Source: JAGREO01 sp020446285
GTDB lineage: Bacteria > Pseudomonadota > Alphaproteobacteria > Geminicoccales > Geminicoccaceae
Length of the DNA stretch: 64,000 nucleotides
Direction: 5' to 3'
NCBI GenBank assembly: GCA_041398005.1
Contig: JAWKVP010000001.1
Location: forward strand, 372,001-436,000
Shown here: one piece after another, positions 23,877 through 34,241 of the stretch
Layout: each line of letters begins with the position of its first letter
Position numbering within the stretch: the first letter of the stretch is position 1
Program-made: the position numbers and the translations under genes
Notes under the pieces: model-generated
Database searches by the model: none
The model's input: only the letters and a program-made list of their open reading frames with translations
Told to the model about the DNA's origin: nothing

Positions 23877-25034
23877 ATGCGTGGTGTGATGCCGGTTGTG
23901 GCCGGAGCCCTTCTTGTTCTGGCGTGCCCTGTTCGTGGCGATGCCATCGTGCCACAGGCGATGCTCAGGGCTGGGCAGGTTCTTGTCTCGGTCGAGCCGA
24001 GGCAGATCGCCCTTCGCGCCCGCGATCGGGATGTTCGCACCCGATATTGCGGCGCACCGCGCACCGGTTGGCCGTCGGAACCGGCGGTGAAGACGGTCCG
24101 CCATGACCGCCAGCCGGGTCAGGAAATGGTGCTCGCCCTGATGGAGGCATCCGCCGCCATACTGGCTTTCGACGATCATCGGGCGCGCGACAGCATCATC
24201 CGGAATCTCGACCGGTGGGCCCGCAACGACGGTATGCTGGAGCGCCAGAAACGCATGCGCGCACGCGAATATTACAATATCGACCGGTCGCTCATGCCCA
24301 TGATCGTTGCCTTCTCACTGGTGCGCGATCAGGCGGACGCGGATCCCGTGAGGATCCGGAGAATCGAGACATGGCTTGCCCGGGTCGTCGACATGCGCCG
24401 GGGTGCGGAGCGTTTCTTCAAGCCCTCGCTCAGCAGCAGCCGCAACAATCACCGCTACCTGGCCGACAGCGTGACCATGGCCTGGGGCGCTCTCACGGGA
24501 AACGCCGCGCTGTTCGACAAGGGCCTCCATCGCTATCGCGTGGCGCTCGATCAGGCGAGGCCGGACGGCAGCCTGCCGCTCGAGACCGGGCGCGGTCATA
24601 TGGCGCTTCATTATCAGCGGCACGCCATCGGTTCTCTCGTCGCGATCGCGGAAATGGCTGATGTGCAGGGGATCGATCTCTATTCCTGGCGCAATGAACG
24701 GGGGCAGACGATTCACGATCTGATCGGCTTTCTCGCCCGTGCCCTCGACGACCCCGCCGAACTCGAGGCGTATGCGCCACACGCCCAGGATCTGGGCTTT
24801 CTCGAATGGCGTGGTCACGGACGCCACTACATGGCCTGGCTCGAGGCCTATTCCGCGCGCTTCGCTGCGCGCAGCGAAACGAGGCGTCTCTGGCAGATCG
24901 TGCGGGCACATGGGCACGAACAGAGGCCGATGGTCGATGATTATATCGGCAGTGTCACCACATGTTTCTTCCGCCCGCTGCCGGATGGCGACGGCGTTTC
25001 CCTCACGGGTGCCGATGCATCGTCGAACGGCTGA
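23877..25034 (+). CDS. Secreted alginate-lyase-fold protein, copy 2
   Basis: 385 residues from ATG 23877 (GGAGA upstream), giving signal peptide MRGVMPVVAGALLVLACPVRG. A paralogue of the preceding gene: SSRNNHRYLADSVTMAWGAL, DGSLPLETGRGHMALHYQRH, and a GHGRHYMAWLEAY stretch shared exactly. The catalytic Asn-Asn-His, Arg and Tyr positions are kept. The N-terminal third has diverged. The pair arose by tandem duplication, and retention of the catalytic residues in both suggests both are active, perhaps on different substrates or bond positions (inference). Confidence 0.75.
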   Translation: MRGVMPVVAGALLVLACPVRGDAIVPQAMLRAGQVLVSVEPRQIALRARDRDVRTRYCGAPRTGWPSEPAVKTVRHDRQPGQEMVLALMEASAAILAFDDHRARDSIIRNLDRWARNDGMLERQKRMRAREYYNIDRSLMPMIVAFSLVRDQADADPVRIRRIETWLARVVDMRRGAERFFKPSLSSSRNNHRYLADSVTMAWGALTGNAALFDKGLHRYRVALDQARPDGSLPLETGRGHMALHYQRHAIGSLVAIAEMADVQGIDLYSWRNERGQTIHDLIGFLARALDDPAELEAYAPHAQDLGFLEWRGHGRHYMAWLEAYSARFAARSETRRLWQIVRAHGHEQRPMVDDYIGSVTTCFFRPLPDGDGVSLTGADASSNG

Positions 25035-25168
25035 AGGCCGGCGGGGGCCGCGCAGGCAGGCGCTTCCATCTCCTCGCCTCACCGCCTTTGCTGATCGTCC
25101 GGGCTGTTCCGTCTGAACGGGAAACGCTGTAGGAAAGGGGTGCGGAAGACAGATCGGGAGGCAGACTC

Positions 25169-25528
25169 TTGGCCAGTGGCAAACTGACGACGCATGTCCT
25201 CGACACGTCCCTTGGCAGGCCGGCCGGCGGCCTGCATGTCGATCTCGTCCGGATCGAAGGCGCAGACCGCTCGCTGATAAAAAGCGTGGCGACCAATGAT
25301 GATGGCCGGATCGACAGCCCGTTGCTCGATGGTGACGACATGGTGCGCGGCACCTACGAACTGGTCTTCCATGTCGGTCACTATCTCAAGATCCGGAATG
25401 TCGACCTGACCGATCCGCCCTTTCTGGATGCCGTACCGATCCGCTTCGGCCTCTCCGATCCGGACAGCCACTACCATGTCCCACTCCTCGTTTCCCCTTA
25501 CGGCTACTCGACCTATCGCGGTTCCTGA
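25169..25528 (+). CDS. uraH: 5-hydroxyisourate hydrolase
   Basis: 119 residues from a TTG start. Transthyretin-like fold: LTTHVLDTSLGRPAGGLHVDL at the N-terminus with the active-site His, DMVRGTYELVFHVGHYLKIR in the middle, HYHVPLLVSPYGYSTYRGS at the end with the family's C-terminal Y-R-G-S signature. Hydrolyses 5-hydroxyisourate, the product of urate oxidase, in purine degradation. Neither urate oxidase nor OHCU decarboxylase is adjacent, which is unusual. Its 3' part gave rise to the inverted, deleted copy at 20696-20880. Confidence 0.92.
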   Translation: MASGKLTTHVLDTSLGRPAGGLHVDLVRIEGADRSLIKSVATNDDGRIDSPLLDGDDMVRGTYELVFHVGHYLKIRNVDLTDPPFLDAVPIRFGLSDPDSHYHVPLLVSPYGYSTYRGS

Positions 25529-25715
25529 TCGCGTTCATGTCATCGACCTCGCAGCTGCCATCGGAAGATGAGAAGCAATTCGCGCATCGATGGCTGGACC
25601 GAATTACCGACAATTTTTGAGTGATCTTGTATCGAAAATACCGCCTAATTGGGTAGGTGGGGTATATGATCGCCAGAGCGCCGGAAGCATTCGCATGGAA
25701 TCGAGGATACGTCAC

Positions 25716-28385
25716 ATGACTGAGGAAAACAGGCCCCGCACCGTTCGCCTCGAGGACTATGCGCCTCCGCCCTACCGCACCGAGACCGTCGAGCTCGATT
25801 TTCATCTGGATCCCCATGCGACTCGTGTGATTTCACGGCTGACACTGCGCCGCGCGGAGGATGCGTCGCCGGGCACACCGCTTTGTCTTCTCGGTGACGG
25901 ACCGAAGCTCGTTCGCATCGCGATTGAAGGACAGCCGCTCGCCGAAACGGCTTATCGCATGGAGGGCAGGAACCTCGTCATCGATCCGGGCGAGAATGCC
26001 GCCTTTTTCACACTCGAGATCGAAACCGGAATCAATCCCGAAGCGAATACGACGCTTATGGGCCTGTATATTTCGGGTGGCATGTTCTGCACCCAGTGCG
26101 AAGCCGAGGGATTTCGGCGGATCACCTTCTTTCAGGACCGGCCGGACGTGCTCGCCCGCTACCGGGTCCGCATCGAGGGCGAGAAAGCCAACTATCCAGT
26201 CCTTCTGTCGAACGGCAACCTGATCGAAAGCGGTGACCTCGACGAAGGAAGGCATTTCGCAATCTGGGAAGACCCCTTCCCCAAACCGTCCTACCTCTTC
26301 GCGCTGGTGGCAGGCGATCTTGCGATGATCGAGGACAGCTTCACCACCAGATCGGGCCGCGAGGTGACGCTTCGCATCTATTCCGAGCATGCCTGCATCG
26401 ACCAGTGCCATCACGCCATGGAGAGCCTGAAGAAGTCGATGCGCTGGGACGAGGAGCGCTACGGCCTCGAATATGATCTCGACATCTTCATGATCGTCGC
26501 CGTCTCCGATTTCAACATGGGAGCGATGGAGAACAAAGGGCTCAACATCTTCAATACCTCGGCCACACTGGCCCGACAGGAAACCGCCACGGACAGCGAC
26601 TTCATGTCGGTCGAGCGGATCATCGCGCATGAATATTTCCACAACTGGACCGGCAACCGCGTCACCTGCCGCGACTGGTTCCAGCTCACCCTGAAGGAGG
26701 GGCTGACGGTCCTGCGCGACCAGCAGTTCTCGGCCGACATGCATTCGCCGGCGGTGAAACGGATCAACGATGTGGCCCAGCTCCGCGAAAGCCAGTTCCT
26801 CGAGGATGCCGGGCCACTCGCCCATCCGATCCGGCCTTCGAGCTATATCGAGATCAACAATTTCTACACGCGCACGGTCTACGACAAGGGAGCCGAAGTC
26901 ATCCGCATGATCCACACGCTCATTGGCGAGGAGGCCTTCCGCCAGGGCATGGATCTCTACTTCCTGCGGCATGACGGGCAGGCCGTGACCTGCGAGGATT
27001 TCATTGCCGCCATGGCCGACGCGTCCGGGCACGATCTGGACCAGTTTCACCGCTGGTACACGCAGGCCGGAACGCCGAGGATCACGGTGCAACGCCACTA
27101 CGCACACGATACCGGCCGCTTCATGATGGAGATTTCGCAGGAGATCCCGCCAACGCCCGGCCAGCCGGTCAAGGAGCCGATGCACATTCCCCTGCGCATG
27201 GGACTTGTGGGAAGCGCCAGCGGGCGCCCGCTGCGCATGAGTCTCGAAGGCGAGAACACCCAGGGCAGCAACGAGCGTGTGCTCGAACTTCGCGAACCTG
27301 TTCAGGTCTTCGAGTTCACGGGTCTCGACGAGGAGCCCATTCCCTCCCTGCCGCGCGGCTTTTCCGCCCCGGTGATCATCGACATGCCGATGACCCGCGA
27401 TGAACTCGGCCACATGCTGGCGCATGATCCCGATCCGTTCTGCCGCTGGGAAGCCGGGCAGAAGCTCGCGATCGAAGTGCTCGACGAACTGTTGCAGCAG
27501 CACAGGGGCGGTATCGCGCTCGAGGTCGACAATCGGCTGACCGATGCGCTCGCGACCGTACTCAAAGGCGCGCTCACCGACGAGACCAGCGACCGCGCCT
27601 TCATCGCCCGGGCCATGGGACTGCCATCGCGCTCCTATTTTGCCCAGCGACTGCCGGTCATCGACGTGGACGGCATCAGCCGTACGCACGAACACCTCCG
27701 GCAACGGATCGGCCTGGCGCTCAAGGGTCCGTTGCGCGAGACCTTCGAAGCCAACGCCGCGAACGGTCCGTTTTCCATCGAGACCAACGCCATCGCCCGG
27801 CGGACGCTGAAGAACGTGGCGCTCGGCTATCTCGTGCGTGGTCGCGTGGCCGGCGCCGACGAGCTCGCCCGCACCCAGTTCCGCGATGCCGACAACATGA
27901 CTGACCGGGTCGCCGCGCTGATGGCGCTTCTCGACGCACAGTCACCGGGCTTCGAACAGGAACTCGAACAGTTCTACAACGCTTGGAAACATGAGCCGCT
28001 CGTCGTCAACAAATGGTTCGCGATGCAGGCGATGATGGAGGATGCGGGCAGTCTCGAGCGTGTCGAGGGTCTGATGCGTCACCCCGCGTTCACCCTGTCC
28101 AACCCCAACCGCATGCGCTCGCTCATCGGCGTCTTCTGCACCGCCAACATGCAGGGTTTCCACCGCGACGACGGCGCCGGTTATGCGTTCCTCGGCGATA
28201 TCGTGATCGATCTCGACAGACGCAATCCGATGGTTGCCTCGCGCCTTCTCTCCATGCTCGGCCGCTGGCGCCGGTATGACGAGGGGCGCCAGTCGCTGAT
28301 GAAGGCACAACTCGAACGCGTGCTCGCGCTCGACGGCCTGTCTGCGGATTCGTACGAGATCGCCAGCAAGAGCCTCGACGGATAG
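25716..28385 (+). CDS. pepN: Aminopeptidase N (M1 metallopeptidase)
   Basis: 889 residues from ATG 25716 (GAGGA upstream; ATG 25695 is an alternative). Substrate-binding MGAMENKG near residue 268 and the zinc site HEYFHNW (H-E-x-x-H) near residue 305, followed by TCRDWFQLTLKEGL with the third zinc ligand Glu. Length and the long C-terminal helical domain match proteobacterial PepN, a broad-specificity cytosolic aminopeptidase. Preceded by a somewhat A+T-rich 187-bp gap. Confidence 0.97.
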   Translation: MTEENRPRTVRLEDYAPPPYRTETVELDFHLDPHATRVISRLTLRRAEDASPGTPLCLLGDGPKLVRIAIEGQPLAETAYRMEGRNLVIDPGENAAFFTLEIETGINPEANTTLMGLYISGGMFCTQCEAEGFRRITFFQDRPDVLARYRVRIEGEKANYPVLLSNGNLIESGDLDEGRHFAIWEDPFPKPSYLFALVAGDLAMIEDSFTTRSGREVTLRIYSEHACIDQCHHAMESLKKSMRWDEERYGLEYDLDIFMIVAVSDFNMGAMENKGLNIFNTSATLARQETATDSDFMSVERIIAHEYFHNWTGNRVTCRDWFQLTLKEGLTVLRDQQFSADMHSPAVKRINDVAQLRESQFLEDAGPLAHPIRPSSYIEINNFYTRTVYDKGAEVIRMIHTLIGEEAFRQGMDLYFLRHDGQAVTCEDFIAAMADASGHDLDQFHRWYTQAGTPRITVQRHYAHDTGRFMMEISQEIPPTPGQPVKEPMHIPLRMGLVGSASGRPLRMSLEGENTQGSNERVLELREPVQVFEFTGLDEEPIPSLPRGFSAPVIIDMPMTRDELGHMLAHDPDPFCRWEAGQKLAIEVLDELLQQHRGGIALEVDNRLTDALATVLKGALTDETSDRAFIARAMGLPSRSYFAQRLPVIDVDGISRTHEHLRQRIGLALKGPLRETFEANAANGPFSIETNAIARRTLKNVALGYLVRGRVAGADELARTQFRDADNMTDRVAALMALLDAQSPGFEQELEQFYNAWKHEPLVVNKWFAMQAMMEDAGSLERVEGLMRHPAFTLSNPNRMRSLIGVFCTANMQGFHRDDGAGYAFLGDIVIDLDRRNPMVASRLLSMLGRWRRYDEGRQSLMKAQLERVLALDGLSADSYEIASKSLDG

Positions 28386-28396
28386 TTCGCCCACGG

Positions 28397-28459
28397 GAAA
28401 ACGTCTGGCCAGAATCGAAGCGATCTTCTAACCAGTCATCCTGTGCAGCAGACGTTTTC
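28397..28459. repeat. 11-bp inverted repeat in the pepN-mmsA gap
   Basis: GAAAACGTCTG (28397-28407) and CAGACGTTTTC (28449-28459) are perfect inverted copies 41 bp apart, filling the space between pepN and mmsA. They could be paired binding half-sites or a long stem that helps end pepN transcription. Confidence 0.45.
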
Positions 28460-28503
28460 GAAGCGTGAACGTCCAATATGAACAACGACCTCGGGACAGG
28501 GCC

Positions 28504-30003
<1,500 letters not shown>

Positions 30004-30166
30004 TGCCATCAGTTGAAGTCCGCGTACATTCACCGCCATTCCCGGAAGCTGGACAGACAAGCTGCCGTCCTGTGATTGACGAGGCGCAGTTAACGCAATT
30101 TTAAACAATCCCGGCGATGGTAGATGCCTCTTTCGTATAGAAGCTGGCATTTGCCATCGGTCGGGT

Positions 30167-32122
30167 ATGTCTGGAATGAAGCATCGCTCAGAGATTGACG
30201 GTCTTAGAACTCTCGCTGTCATTCCGGTTGTCATTTACCACCTGAAGATACCCTTCGGTTCAGGTTATTTTCTCCCCGGGGGTTTCCTTGGCGTTGACAT
30301 ATTCTTTGTCATTTCCGGATTCCTCATCACCAAACTCATCCTCGAAGAGATTCATCAAACCGGTCAATTCAGCATAACGAATTTCTATGCTCGCCGTGCC
30401 AGACGTATTCTTCCGGCATTGATCCTTGTAATTCTTGCGTCTATTTCTGCCAGTGTCTTTATCCTGATGCCATCCGAATTACATCGTTTTTCAACATCTG
30501 TCATTGCGTCTCTCGGATTTGCAAGCAACATCTACTGGTATTTTACATTGGGCGAATATGGCGCCCAGTCCGGCCTGCTCCAGCCATTGTTACACACATG
30601 GAGCCTGGCGATCGAAGAACAGTTCTATATCTTCTTCCCGCTACTGCTCATGGTGATCAAACCGAACAAATGGCCACTTCGAACATTCTGGGTTCTGTCG
30701 GCATTGTTTGTTCTGAGTTTCTTCATCGCTGAAATGACGACATCGTGGAACAAGCAGTTCTCGTTCTATTCGCCAGCAAGTCGCGCCTGGGAACTTCTCA
30801 CCGGCGCACTGCTCGCAACTGCAACAACCTGTTTTCCGGACAAATTGATTCCTGGAGAAAAGCTCGCCCGCCTCTTGCCGAAGCTGTCACTTGTCGTTCT
30901 TGTAGTCTCGATGGGAACGATCAATTTCGGGAGTAGCGACCATCCGGGTCTGGTTACGATTCCCTGTGTTCTCGCAACCGCTACGATCATCTGGTGCGCA
31001 CGTCCGGGCGAATGGGTTACGGACATGCTCTCCACTGGTGCGATGACCTATATCGGAAGGCTGTCTTACTCGATCTACTTGTGGCATTTCCCGATCTTTG
31101 CATTCGGCCGGCTGCTCAGCATCGAAAATCCCGCGCCCGTCGACATGCTTGTCTGGACGGCGTTGACCCTGGCATGCTCGATGGCCGGCTACTACCTGGT
31201 TGAAAGGCCATTTCGCGTTGCAACGAGGACTCCGGTCTTTGTCGCCAGCCTGTCATCAGGTTTCGCCGCGATCGGAATATTCGTCCTGATCGCAACGACG
31301 ACCGATTTCCTGTCGCGCAATCGGATGACAGATCTCGCGGCAATCTACGGCGTGAACTCATTCGACAATGAGCTTCTTCGTGACCGGTCCTGGCAATGGC
31401 TGGATGAACTGGCGGGAGACAATGAAAGTATCGGCGCATGGAATGCCCATCAGCCATCGATCAATGAGCGCGAACATTTGTGGTTCGATGATCCGGCTGC
31501 CAAAAAAATCCTGATTGTCGGAAATTCCCATTCCAAGGATCTGTTTAACGCACTGTATTCACACTCGCGCGATTTTTCACAAATGGAATTCGCGAGATTC
31601 GGATTGGCAAACTGGTTCCCCGAAGATCAGGAGCAGCAACTTTTTGCTTCACCGAACTTCGAGGCAGCCGATGTCATCATGATCTCGACACGCTACAGTC
31701 TCAAATTCGAATCGAAGCTGGTTGATTTCATCGACCGCGTGATGGCTCGGGGCAAGCGTGTGGTCATCGTTGGCAATACACCCGAATTCGTTTCGCCGGG
31801 TGCCTTGCCGATTTTCGACTGGTACATTCGCCGCTCCGATGGTTCCGGCAATCTGGATCAGATGAACTCCATCGCATTCAATTCGATCTCGGGATCGGTT
31901 CGGGACATCGACGATATGCTTTTGCGCATCGCCGGCCGATTGGGAATCACATACCTGTCCCGGCATGACCTCGTGTGTTCCGACCAACAGCGGTCCTGCA
32001 ATCTGATCACATCGGAGCGACGCAAGACGATGTATGATTACGGGCACTGGACCCTCGAAGGCGCTGAGTTCTTTGGCCGGAGGGCCGCTCAAACGAACTG
32101 GCTCGGCCCCTTGAAAAGCTGA
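30167..32122 (+). CDS. OafA-type membrane O-acyltransferase with SGNH domain
   Basis: 651 residues. The N-terminal half is the acyltransferase-3 membrane domain with about ten helices: RSEIDGLRTLAVIPVVIYH (catalytic-type His), FLGVDIFFVISGFLIT, YARRARRILPALILV, LLHTWSLAIEEQFYIFFPLL. The C-terminal half (from about 385) is an SGNH-hydrolase-like domain with IVGNSHSKDLF as the GxSx block and YGHWTLEGAEFFG near the end carrying the His. Such fusions O-acetylate lipopolysaccharide O-antigen or exopolysaccharide. The gene is clearly A+T-richer than its neighbours, and no polysaccharide cluster is adjacent, so recent acquisition is likely. Confidence 0.9.
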   Translation: MSGMKHRSEIDGLRTLAVIPVVIYHLKIPFGSGYFLPGGFLGVDIFFVISGFLITKLILEEIHQTGQFSITNFYARRARRILPALILVILASISASVFILMPSELHRFSTSVIASLGFASNIYWYFTLGEYGAQSGLLQPLLHTWSLAIEEQFYIFFPLLLMVIKPNKWPLRTFWVLSALFVLSFFIAEMTTSWNKQFSFYSPASRAWELLTGALLATATTCFPDKLIPGEKLARLLPKLSLVVLVVSMGTINFGSSDHPGLVTIPCVLATATIIWCARPGEWVTDMLSTGAMTYIGRLSYSIYLWHFPIFAFGRLLSIENPAPVDMLVWTALTLACSMAGYYLVERPFRVATRTPVFVASLSSGFAAIGIFVLIATTTDFLSRNRMTDLAAIYGVNSFDNELLRDRSWQWLDELAGDNESIGAWNAHQPSINEREHLWFDDPAAKKILIVGNSHSKDLFNALYSHSRDFSQMEFARFGLANWFPEDQEQQLFASPNFEAADVIMISTRYSLKFESKLVDFIDRVMARGKRVVIVGNTPEFVSPGALPIFDWYIRRSDGSGNLDQMNSIAFNSISGSVRDIDDMLLRIAGRLGITYLSRHDLVCSDQQRSCNLITSERRKTMYDYGHWTLEGAEFFGRRAAQTNWLGPLKS

Positions 32123-32156
32123 CTCCGCCCCTTCCCCTTCCCCGCCAATGCCGGTT

Positions 32157-32711
32157 TCAGTCGGGCCAGTGGTAGGCGACTTCAGTCAGGCTGGCGCCGC
32201 CGATCTTGATCGCGTTCTCGCAGACGACCTTGCCGCCGAGGCGTTCGTAAAAGCCGCGCGCCGGGTTTTCCCTGAGTACCCAGATCAACGTGCCACTCAT
32301 GCCACGTCGTGCCAGTTCCATGTGGCAGGCATCGAAGAGGGCGCGACCGAATCCGCGGCCGTGATGCCGGGCAAGCAGGTAGAGAACGTAGATTTCGCCC
32401 GTGGCGATGCTCTGACGACGGCAGCGGCCACCACTGGATATTCCGACCACCTCGCCATCGACCTCGGCGACGAATGCCCAGCCGCGCGTGGCGAACGTCC
32501 GGCGCCAGTGGCGTTCGAAGGTGGGCACCGACAGGGAATCGAGATAGGCCTGGGGCATCTTGCCCCGGTAGGTCTCGCGCCAGCTGTCGACATAGACCTC
32601 GGCGATCGCGCGGGCATCCTGCGGCCTCGCCCGACGAATCGTCAGGGACGAGAAATCGTTGCTGGTCGGCAACCAGAGCATCGCCATGCGCCTTTCTCCC
32701 TGGACCGCCAT
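32157..32711 (-). CDS. GNAT-family N-acetyltransferase
   Basis: 184 residues from ATG 32711 (AGGAG upstream); ATG 32687 is also well placed. GNAT core: LTIRRARPQDARAIAEVYVDSW, VDGEVVGI, IYVLYLLARHHGRGFGRALF with the acetyl-CoA-binding R-G-x-G-x-G/A loop, WVLRENPARGFYERLGGKV. Substrate not predictable. Convergent with the acyltransferase gene, 34 bp apart. Confidence 0.85.
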   Translation of the reverse strand: MAVQGERRMAMLWLPTSNDFSSLTIRRARPQDARAIAEVYVDSWRETYRGKMPQAYLDSLSVPTFERHWRRTFATRGWAFVAEVDGEVVGISSGGRCRRQSIATGEIYVLYLLARHHGRGFGRALFDACHMELARRGMSGTLIWVLRENPARGFYERLGGKVVCENAIKIGGASLTEVAYHWPD

Positions 32712-32950
32712 GGCATCTCCTGAAGGCGAAGCCGAACGTCGACCCTGCACCTCCACAAGTCACTCTCGAGGGCGGCCTCGATGAATCTCATGCCACGGAC
32801 ACCATCAAGCACCGTCGGGGAGTCGAGCGCAAGAGGGTTTGCGCTTCTTCCGGTATGCCGGGCGGGATTGCATCGAATGTGCCGGTGCCGGTACCGGAGC
32901 AGTCAGACAGCTTCACGCCGGCGGCCGTTGGCTGCCTCGCGACGAAAAGG
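32712..32950. other. Gap without a recognised gene
   Basis: About 240 bp between the GNAT gene start and the end of the ArgE-like gene. The plus strand contains a short protein-like frame from 32839, but it runs on antisense through the ArgE-like gene and has no recognisable motif. No RNA gene, hairpin with T-run, or repeat stands out. Confidence 0.4.
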
Positions 32951-34117
32951 CTACCAGGGCGATTTCAGCCGTTCGATCAATCCGTCGAGATAGCGCTCAC
33001 CGGCATCGAGCTGGCCTGCTTCGATATATTCGTCGGGCTTGTGGGCCTGTCCGATGTCGCCGGGACCGCAGACGACAGCCGGAATGCCCAGGAATTGCTG
33101 GAACAGGCCGGCTTCCGTGCCGAAGGCGACCTTGGCAACATCATCACTGCCGCAAAGCTCGCGCGACAGGCGGCTCAAGGGCGCATCAGCCTCGGTATCG
33201 ACCCCGGCGATGGTGGATGTCTCGATCAGCCGGATGCCGCATTCGGGACGCACCGCCTTCATCGCCGGTTCGAGTTCGTCGCGCACGAAGGCCTCGATGC
33301 GCGCATGCTCGGTTTCGATATCCTGTTCACCGATCAGTCTCAGTTCGTAGACCATGTCGGCATCGCCGGGGACGATGTTGAGTGCCGTACCGCCTCGCAG
33401 CACACCGACATGGGCGGTACCGAAAGGGATGTCATAGAGTTCGTCGCGCGGGCCGCTTGCGGCGTATTCCCGCCCCATGTCGGAAATGAAGGTGGTGAGC
33501 CTCGCGGCATATTCGACCGCGTTCACACCCTGTGGCGCCAGCGAGGAATGGCATTCGAAGCCGAAGAAACGGGCCATGCCCGCACGCTTGGTCTTGTGCG
33601 CGATGATCGTCTGCATGGAGGTGGGCTCGCCGACGATGCAGCCGAGCGCCGTGAACCGCTCCTCGCGCAGCTCATGGAGCATCGCCTGGACACCGGTGCA
33701 GCCGACTTCCTCATCATAGGAGAGTGCGATGTGGACCGGATGGTGCAGTCCGGCCGCGAGCATGTCCGGGATCTTCGCGAGAACGAGCGCATCGAAGCCC
33801 TTCATGTCGGTGGTGCCGCGGCCATAATAGCGCCCCTCCCGCTCGGTGAGGCGGAACGGATCGCCGGTCCAGCTCTGGCCGTCGACGGGCACGACATCGA
33901 CGTGACCGGAGAGGATCATGCCGGGACGTTCAGCCGGCCCCACGGTGGCGAGAAGATTGGCCTTGGTGCCGCAGGGCGACATGAACCTGCGCCAGCTTAC
34001 ACCCTGACGATCGAGGAAGGCCTCGACGTCGGCGATCAACGGAAGGTTGGAATTGCGGCTGACGGAATCATGCCCGACGAGTCGTTCGAGCATTTCGAGG
34101 GTAGCGGCTCCTGGCAT
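32951..34117 (-). CDS. argE: Acetylornithine deacetylase-like M20 hydrolase
   Basis: 388 residues, ATG 34117 behind GGGGAAG. M20 zinc peptidase signature: SGHVDVVPVDGQSW, YYGRGTTDMKGFDALVLA, ALSYDEEVGCTG with the catalytic Glu, VGEPTSM, and the late zinc His in QAHKPDEYIEAGQ. The best match by pattern is ArgE, which removes acetyl from N-acetylornithine. Here it is divergent from a peptide-type ABC operon ending in amidohydrolase, DgcN and DgcA, so it may deacylate N-acetyl amino acids made or imported by that operon rather than serve arginine synthesis. The two starts are 124 bp apart and probably share control. Confidence 0.85.
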   Translation of the reverse strand: MPGAATLEMLERLVGHDSVSRNSNLPLIADVEAFLDRQGVSWRRFMSPCGTKANLLATVGPAERPGMILSGHVDVVPVDGQSWTGDPFRLTEREGRYYGRGTTDMKGFDALVLAKIPDMLAAGLHHPVHIALSYDEEVGCTGVQAMLHELREERFTALGCIVGEPTSMQTIIAHKTKRAGMARFFGFECHSSLAPQGVNAVEYAARLTTFISDMGREYAASGPRDELYDIPFGTAHVGVLRGGTALNIVPGDADMVYELRLIGEQDIETEHARIEAFVRDELEPAMKAVRPECGIRLIETSTIAGVDTEADAPLSRLSRELCGSDDVAKVAFGTEAGLFQQFLGIPAVVCGPGDIGQAHKPDEYIEAGQLDAGERYLDGLIERLKSPW

Positions 34118-34241
34118 GCGTTCTTCCCCTTCGGTTCCGGCAGCGGATCTTTTGCCTTGTCATCGCGATGTCCGCTCGGCCACACTCAAGGGAGAAAACC
34201 GGATGAGGCGGTCCGGAACGAACACAAGAGGGAGATATCCT

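Noticed and set aside
25833..27704. Minus-strand frame of over 600 codons opposite pepN
   Set aside because: Antisense shadow of a fully conserved M1 aminopeptidase.
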